Positions 59,392 to 64,000 of a stretch of DNA of 64,000 nt are shown in pieces. This DNA is from Marinobacter sp. C7 (GTDB lineage Bacteria; Pseudomonadota; Gammaproteobacteria; Pseudomonadales; Oleiphilaceae). Below the pieces are notes generated by a model. That model did not search any database. It saw nothing but the letters and a program-made list of their open reading frames with translations, and was not told where the DNA came from. Location: contig NZ_JAKQZH010000003.1 of NCBI RefSeq assembly GCF_022343555.1, positions 248,001-312,000 of the forward strand, in the 5' to 3' direction. The position numbers were made by a program, and so were the translations under genes. Within the stretch, counting starts at the first letter, position 1. Each line of letters opens with the position of its first letter.

Positions 59392-60018
59392 ATGAACATA
59401 CACGAGGCCCTGGAATGGCGTTATGCCGTCCGCGAATTTTCACCAGAAAAGCTGGATAACCAGGACGTTGAAGCGCTCATCGAGGCCACCCGAAAGAGCG
59501 CATCCTCCTACGGGTTACAGCCTTACCAGCTGATAGTCATCCAGTCGGAATCCGTTCGGCGGATCCTTCTGCCCCATTCTTTTGGCCAGCGGAAGGTGCT
59601 CGACTGTTCCCACCTGGTGGTGCTGGCCGCTCAAACGGACATCGGGGATCACACGGTTGACCGTTACACCGACCGGTACATGAAGGTCCGGGGCGTGCCC
59701 TACGAGGATATCGCGGGGTACGCCCGCCACATGAAAGAGGCACTGGCGGCCAAGACAGACCCGGAGCGGCGCGAATGGGCCCACCAGCAGGCCTACATAG
59801 CCCTGGGAACGCTGTTGACGGCTGCTGCTGCGATGAGGATCGACAGTTGCCCCATGACCGGGTTCGACCGAAAAGCCTATGACGAGGTTCTGGGTTTAAC
59901 CGGGATGAGGTTGGAGGCTTCCGCCATTGTCGCCCTTGGCCATCGCAGCCCGGCGGATGAGCATGCCCGGCTGCCCAAAGTGCGTTTTGAAGACCGGGAG
60001 ATGGTGATCCGGATGTAA
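59392..60018 (+). CDS. Nitroreductase-family flavoprotein
   Basis: A 208-residue FMN oxidoreductase of the NfsB type. The start ALEWRYAVREFSPEKL, SSYGLQPYQLIVI, and the C-terminal ASAIVALGHRSPADEHARLPKVRF are typical. The ATG at 59392 follows GGATGGAGG; a TTG/GTG-type start further upstream is not needed. Confidence 0.85.
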   Translation: MNIHEALEWRYAVREFSPEKLDNQDVEALIEATRKSASSYGLQPYQLIVIQSESVRRILLPHSFGQRKVLDCSHLVVLAAQTDIGDHTVDRYTDRYMKVRGVPYEDIAGYARHMKEALAAKTDPERREWAHQQAYIALGTLLTAAAAMRIDSCPMTGFDRKAYDEVLGLTGMRLEASAIVALGHRSPADEHARLPKVRFEDREMVIRM

Positions 60019-60064
60019 TCTGGCCTGGCACGCCCATTACCCCAGGCATACGAAGGACCATGAG

Positions 60065-60361
60065 ATGATCAGAGTAATTTACCGTTGGCGGGTGGAGCCG
60101 GAAAGTTTTGAGGCATTCAGGCAGGCCTGGCAACGGGCTACCAACCATATCCATGAAACCGTGCCCGGGGCACTGGGCAGTTTCATGCTGAGAGGGGAGG
60201 AGGACCCATCGGATGTGCTGACCGTTGCCCGCTGGGAATCGCGCGAGTCGTGGAAACGGTTCTGGGGCAACCGGGATCCCGGGCAAATGCGGGCCATGAG
60301 AGCACTGGGAACGCGCATTGACGCGGAAGTTTTTGAAGAAATAGAGGATTACACCCGGTGA
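60065..60361 (+). CDS. Antibiotic biosynthesis monooxygenase-like (ABM) protein
   Basis: A 98-residue dimeric ferredoxin-like fold (IRVIYRWRVEPESFEAFRQA; GSFMLRGEEDPSDVLTVARW). The family includes cofactor-free oxygenases, but most members are uncharacterised. It lies 46 bp after the nitroreductase gene and is possibly co-transcribed. Confidence 0.75.
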   Translation: MIRVIYRWRVEPESFEAFRQAWQRATNHIHETVPGALGSFMLRGEEDPSDVLTVARWESRESWKRFWGNRDPGQMRAMRALGTRIDAEVFEEIEDYTR

Positions 60362-60486
60362 GGGCAGTGTGTGATCCTGACATCAGGAAGAAGGACGGCT
60401 GAGGAAATCTCCTTATACCGACGGGCTAGGCAACGCCGATTGTCTCCGATAGAGTTCGGCTCTTTTCCGGGATTGGGTGGTTGCTG

Positions 60487-60819
60487 ATGAAAAGCTGGAT
60501 TTTCCTGGGCATTGCAATCGTTGCCGAAGTGCTTGCGACCTCGGCACTGAAAGCCAGCGCCGGATTTACCAAACTGGCGCCGAGCGTTCTGGTCGTCGGT
60601 GGCTATGCCATTGCGTTCTACTTCCTGGCACTCACACTCAAGGCAATCCCGGTTGGCATTGCCTATGCTGTATGGGCCGGGCTGGGCGTTCTGTTGGTGG
60701 CGCTGATTGGGTGGCTGGCGTTTGGTCAGCGGCTGGATCTACCCGCGGTGATCGGCATGACACTGATAGTAGCCGGCGTTCTGGTGATCAGCCTGCTCTC
60801 CGAGTCCAGCGCGCACTAG
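60487..60819 (+). CDS. Small multidrug resistance (EmrE-like) transporter
   Basis: A 110-residue, four-helix SMR protein. The essential Glu14 is in place ([14 protein letters not shown]), followed by [26 protein letters not shown]. The sequence favours the Qac/EmrE branch over Gdx (guanidinium exporter). Exports cationic compounds by proton antiport. Confidence 0.88.
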   Translation: MKSWIFLGIAIVAEVLATSALKASAGFTKLAPSVLVVGGYAIAFYFLALTLKAIPVGIAYAVWAGLGVLLVALIGWLAFGQRLDLPAVIGMTLIVAGVLVISLLSESSAH

Positions 60820-60864
60820 TGCAAGTGGACGTACTGACCTGTTTGATGAGGTTCCAATCGACGT

Positions 60865-61098
60865 ATGGGAAGTGACGAGCTGGAGACGCTTCTGGAAACG
60901 ATTCCCGACGTGCGCGATGGTCTCACCCGCACCGAGCGGATCATCCTGTATGTGCTGAATGAAACCCAGCGGGAACTTAACGGCCGTAACGTGCCTACAG
61001 TCATGCTCTACGGACGTGTTCTGGAGTATGTGAACATCAGCGAGCAGGAGCTTCACCTGTATCTGGACCGGTTGGGCGTAAAAGGGGATGGCTTCTAG
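60865..61098 (+). CDS. Small uncharacterised helical protein
   Basis: A 77-residue acidic protein (DELETLLETIPDVRDGLTRT, then ERIILYVLNETQRELNGRNV). It has a possible winged-helix pattern. No assigned function. Its stop shares 4 bp with the convergent peptidase stop. Confidence 0.6.
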   Translation: MGSDELETLLETIPDVRDGLTRTERIILYVLNETQRELNGRNVPTVMLYGRVLEYVNISEQELHLYLDRLGVKGDGF

Positions 61099-61916
61099 CC
61101 CGGATTGATCGGGTTGAATTGGTAGTAGTCTCTGAGGGCGTCAAAAACCTTGGGCTGCTCGTGCCGCAAGTGCTCCGGTTGTTGAAAGAACGCTTCAGTC
61201 AGTACCGCAAAGAATTCTGCCGGTTCGGTAGCGCCGTATGGATCGAGCCAGGGTTTGTGACGGTGCTCGATGGTGTTTTTCAGGTGCTCGTAGGCTTCGG
61301 TCATGGTCTGCTGCCAGTGGCTTGCCTGTTCACCGCCGAGCGGAGGGGCGCCGTCTGCAGAGCCGTCCAGGTAATCCAGCTGGTGGGCAAACTCATGGAG
61401 GATCACATTGTGCGGACTGTGGGAATGGTTGGCGGCGTGTTCGCATTCGCTCCAGGCCAGTACCACCTGGCCGTGGCTTGAGGCCTCGCCGGCCCGCACT
61501 TCCTCACCTTCATGGACGATCATGCCGTGTTCCCAGGCATGCTGTACGCGGTAGACATCCGGGTACACCAGGATGCTGCGAATGTCGTCGTAGTGGGAAA
61601 ACGAGCGGCCGAGGATCAGCAGGCAGGCGTGGCCGGCTATGGTCAACCGAACACGATCATCCACCTCAAAACCATCGCATCCGTAGAAGTCCTTTTCCGA
61701 CAGGAAAAGCTGAACATACGCTTCCAGTAGCTCTCTTTGCGTTTCCGGCAATCGACGGTAGAAGGGGACCTGCTCCTCAAGCACTGACCGCCAATGGCCG
61801 GGAAAAGGTTGGCTGAGCTCCCGCTTGCGCCGCCAGGTCTGGTAGAAAAACAGGTAGAACACCGAGACTGAAATCAGGGTGACCGCGAAGATCGCAAATA
61901 CCAGGGGTGATGACAT
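61095..61916 (-). CDS. mtfA: MtfA-like zinc peptidase
   Basis: A 273-residue M90 peptidase. One N-terminal membrane helix (about 5-25) is followed by the catalytic domain with H174-E-F-A-H178 (HExxH) in ILHEFAHQLDYLDG. MtfA modulates glucose uptake through Mlc in E. coli; the target here is unknown. The ATG at 61916 is used; a longer in-frame start upstream adds about 34 non-conserved residues. Confidence 0.85.
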   Translation of the reverse strand: MSSPLVFAIFAVTLISVSVFYLFFYQTWRRKRELSQPFPGHWRSVLEEQVPFYRRLPETQRELLEAYVQLFLSEKDFYGCDGFEVDDRVRLTIAGHACLLILGRSFSHYDDIRSILVYPDVYRVQHAWEHGMIVHEGEEVRAGEASSHGQVVLAWSECEHAANHSHSPHNVILHEFAHQLDYLDGSADGAPPLGGEQASHWQQTMTEAYEHLKNTIEHRHKPWLDPYGATEPAEFFAVLTEAFFQQPEHLRHEQPKVFDALRDYYQFNPINPG

Positions 61917-62092
61917 ACAGCTCCTGCCTGTTGGGCCTGTCTCAAGGCAAATCATACCGGAGATGTTGCCAGCCACCGAATCTTCCCTCTGTACTGCGGG
62001 TCCCCGACTCTGCGGCACCGGAGAGGATGGTTGGCTTTAAGGCGGCTGGCGCTTATGCTCATCACACATAAATCTCGTCCGGGAGTCGCTTT

Positions 62093-62548
62093 ATGAGTCT
62101 GGCTATTGCCCTGCATGTTCTCTCCGCCGTGGTCTGGGTCGGCGGCATGTTCTTCGCCTATATGGCCATGCGGCCGGCGGTGGTGGAGGTCATTGATGCT
62201 TCACAGCGTGGCGTGCTGTGGTGCCATACGCTGTCCCGGTTCTTCAGGTGGGTCTGGTTGGCGGTGGTTCTGTTGCTGGTGACCGGCTACTGGATGGTGT
62301 TCAGCGTGTTTGGCGGCATGGCGGGCGCCGGCTGGCATATCCACGCCATGCAGGGGCTGGGGATCGTGATGATGTTGCTGTACTTTCACGTGTACTTCGC
62401 GCCTTTCAGAAGGCTCAGGAAGGCCGTGGCCAACAACGATCCCCAGGAAGGCGGGCGCCAGGTAGGGCAGATCCGAAAGCTGGTGGGCACCAACCTGATA
62501 CTGGGACTGATCGTAGTGGCGATCGGGGCTGGTGGACGGTATCTCTGA
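62093..62548 (+). CDS. CopD-like four-helix membrane protein
   Basis: A 151-residue protein with four helices. The N-terminal SLAIALHVLSAVVWVGGMFF, with His8, resembles the CopD/heme-binding family. Copper or heme handling is possible but unproven. Its stop is 32 bp before the MaoC-like gene. Confidence 0.72.
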   Translation: MSLAIALHVLSAVVWVGGMFFAYMAMRPAVVEVIDASQRGVLWCHTLSRFFRWVWLAVVLLLVTGYWMVFSVFGGMAGAGWHIHAMQGLGIVMMLLYFHVYFAPFRRLRKAVANNDPQEGGRQVGQIRKLVGTNLILGLIVVAIGAGGRYL

Positions 62549-62580
62549 GCCAGGCTGACATCAATCGGAGATCAGGGGCA

Positions 62581-63036
62581 ATGTCTCATATTCGCGAGAA
62601 GGCGATTGCCGGTCTGAAGGCCGGTGATTCCTTTACCATCACCCGTACCTTTACCGAAGAAGAAACCCGGGCGTTTGGTGAGATCAGCCGGGACCATAAT
62701 CCCGTGCACTACGATGACCACTTTGCCGGGGAAAAGAACCTGCGGGGCCGCATCTGCCACGGGCTGTTGGTGGGCGGAATGATTACCGAAGTGGGCGGCC
62801 AGATAGGCTGGCTGGCGTCCGGGATGAATTTCCGGTTCCGTCGGCCGGTGTATTTCGGCGACACCATCGCGTGTGTCTTCACGATCACGGAGGTGGATGA
62901 AAGGAGCCGGGCAAGGGCCGAAGCTGTATTGTCGAACCAGCACGGTGAGACCGTGATTGAGGCCTGGCTGACGGGTGTGCTGCCCGGCGAGCAGGAGCGG
63001 AGGATCATGGCGCAGTCATCTGGCGTTTCCGGCTAA
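62581..63036 (+). CDS. MaoC-like dehydratase
   Basis: A 151-residue hot-dog-fold hydratase. The catalytic signature DHNPVHYDDHFA with RGRICHGLLVGG is intact. Likely (R)-specific enoyl-CoA hydratase, possibly connecting beta-oxidation to polyhydroxyalkanoate; the substrate is inferred. Confidence 0.85.
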   Translation: MSHIREKAIAGLKAGDSFTITRTFTEEETRAFGEISRDHNPVHYDDHFAGEKNLRGRICHGLLVGGMITEVGGQIGWLASGMNFRFRRPVYFGDTIACVFTITEVDERSRARAEAVLSNQHGETVIEAWLTGVLPGEQERRIMAQSSGVSG

Positions 63037-63101
63037 ACCTTCTAGAATTTTGAGAAGGTCCGGTATCCGGGATGGAAACCGGCCAAGCGCAGGATGCGTC
63101 A

Positions 63102-63728
63102 ATGAAACTGTTCATTGTGGACGACCATCAACTCTTCATTGATGGTATGCGACACCTGCTCACTCATCTGGCTGGTGTCAGTGTTATTGAAGAGACCAAT
63201 CGGGCGGAAGAAGCAATCGAGAAGCTCGAGAAAGAGGACAATTTCGACCTGGTTCTGATCGACCTTGCGATGCCGGGCATGGATGGGTTGGCCATTCTCC
63301 AGAGGCTCAGGGAAGCGGGCTCCGTCACACCGGTTGTTGTGGTCTCCGCCGAAGAAGACATTTCCCGTATCGAAAGTGCCCTCGAACTCGGCGCCCTGGG
63401 TTACATTCCCAAGTCGCAGAGCGGCATCGACATGCTCCGTGCCCTGGAGCAGGTGTTATCGGGCGACCTCTATATCCCTGACTCCGTCCGCGAGCGCCTC
63501 AGCCATTACCAGTCCCGTCGTCATCCTGAGCACGGCACTCTGACCCGCCGCCAGATGGATGTGCTGGGACTCGTCGCCAAGGGCTATTCCAACAAGCAGA
63601 TCGCCACCGCGCTGTTCGTGGCCGAACATACGGTCAAGGTTCACATTGCTGCCATCCTGAAGGCGCTCAATGCCCGCAACCGGACCGAATGCGTGCACAA
63701 GGCCAGGAGCCTGGGGTTGCTGGATTAA
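63102..63728 (+). CDS. NarL/LuxR-type response regulator
   Basis: A 208-residue regulator. The receiver has acidic D7/D8 (IVDDHQ), phospho-acceptor D54 in LIDLAMPG, and Lys near 105. A LuxR-type helix-turn-helix lies at about 145-200 (LTRRQMDVLGLVAKGYSNKQ, IATALFVAEHTVKVH). The ATG at 63102 follows AGGATG; an in-frame ATG at 63072 is also possible. It is convergent with a receiver-domain gene, a likely partner kinase. Confidence 0.85.
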   Translation: MKLFIVDDHQLFIDGMRHLLTHLAGVSVIEETNRAEEAIEKLEKEDNFDLVLIDLAMPGMDGLAILQRLREAGSVTPVVVVSAEEDISRIESALELGALGYIPKSQSGIDMLRALEQVLSGDLYIPDSVRERLSHYQSRRHPEHGTLTRRQMDVLGLVAKGYSNKQIATALFVAEHTVKVHIAAILKALNARNRTECVHKARSLGLLD

Positions 63729-64000
63729 TCTGCACTGGCAGTGCTGATAAGGTGGCGCTGAATGAGGCTCCTGAGTCTGGCGGGGCTGACCGGTTTGTGA
63801 ACCATCCTGAGCCCACTGTTTTCCACTTCCTGTAACTGCTGGGATGTGGATGCGCCGGTTATGATGATGCCGGGGAGCGTTGAACCGTAACGTTCCCTGA
63901 GGGTTCGGATTGCCTCAACACCATTCTGGCCCCCCTTCAGGCTGAAGTCCGACAGCACGAGGTCTGGTCGTTCCTTCGTTTGTTGGAGGGCATCCGCCAG
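63725..64000 (-). CDS. Receiver domain at the C-terminus of a hybrid sensor kinase (cut by window)
   Basis: Only the last 91 codons are in the window, open at the right edge. The visible part is a receiver domain with the phospho-acceptor Asp in LSDFSLKGGQNG and a Lys in MVHKPVSPARLR. A C-terminal receiver with no DNA-binding tail usually belongs to a hybrid histidine kinase. Its stop shares 4 bp (TTAA) with that of the response regulator, suggesting a signalling pair. Confidence 0.75.
   Translation of the reverse strand: MADALQQTKERPDLVLSDFSLKGGQNGVEAIRTLRERYGSTLPGIIITGASTSQQLQEVENSGLRMVHKPVSPARLRSLIQRHLISTASAD

Noticed and set aside
60362-60486. Possible guanidine riboswitch before the SMR gene
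   Set aside because: No clear ACGR-loop hairpin pair or ykkC core could be found, and the protein looks like EmrE rather than Gdx.

Overview
The window looks like the chromosome of a marine gammaproteobacterium, most like Marinobacter. This is inferred from gene content, the GC-rich coding sequence and the characteristic intergenic GGGGTCAGA/TCTGACCCC hairpins; no rRNA or tRNA gene is present to confirm it. The coding density is high, with many ATGA-type overlaps and several convergent pairs that share a 4-nt stop overlap.

Layout. 1-7.5 kb: amino-acid and hydroxy-acid metabolism (a D-2-hydroxyacid dehydrogenase cut by the left edge, two aminotransferases, a tartrate/isopropylmalate-type dehydrogenase), a Cys-rich small protein, a DUF1439 lipoprotein and a stand-alone EAL protein. 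7.5-13.6 kb: a LysR regulator divergent from an acyl-CoA dehydrogenase / SDR / APH-type kinase / histidine phosphatase / SDR operon that resembles the 4-hydroxyacyl-CoA (ACAD10/11, Lva) pathway. 13.7-23.4 kb: envelope and redox housekeeping genes (PBP4-type DD-peptidase, DUF4397 lipoprotein, aldo/keto reductases, a PQQ-type soluble dehydrogenase). 23.6-32.4 kb: an iron-siderophore island with a TonB receptor, a 36-aa membrane peptide, FhuF-like reductase, FhuB, FhuD, FhuC and an ABC exporter, with Fur-box-like sequences before the receptor, the fhu operon and the exporter. 32.4-38.2 kb: YaiI, a periplasmic histidine phosphatase, a PhnA/YjdM-like protein, a 2-oxoacid dehydrogenase E1alpha-E1beta-E2 operon without E3, and a PCuAC copper chaperone.

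38.5-43.25 kb is the most interesting part: a visibly AT-rich array of integron gene cassettes with four recognisable attC sites, one vestigial attC and no integrase in the window. Its cargo is a HEPN-like protein, a lipoprotein, an OLD-like AAA ATPase/TOPRIM protein, a two-gene Pycsar-type antiphage system (membrane effector plus class III nucleotide cyclase) whose effector gene carries an in-frame TAA, and a coiled-coil membrane protein. It is probably a defence-rich, integrase-less integron segment.

43.2-64 kb: a MipA/OmpV porin-like protein; a gamma-glutamyl metabolism group (GGCT, GCS2-type ligase, aspartoacylase-like enzyme); an epimerase / glycosyltransferase / TPR-beta-barrel operon that looks like a compact exopolysaccharide machine; a Glu/Leu-type dehydrogenase with a U32-like and a DapA-like gene; a diguanylate cyclase with GGDEF and I-site; small transporters and oxidoreductases; an MtfA-like peptidase; and a LuxR-type response regulator convergent with a hybrid-kinase receiver domain cut by the right edge.

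Three families of non-coding structure recur: (a) 30-bp palindromes in groups of two or three at about 60-70 bp period; (b) long near-perfect hairpins whose arms differ between copies but whose roughly 55-nt loop is conserved; (c) TTATRCGAA palindromes concentrated at the left edge of the cassette array.
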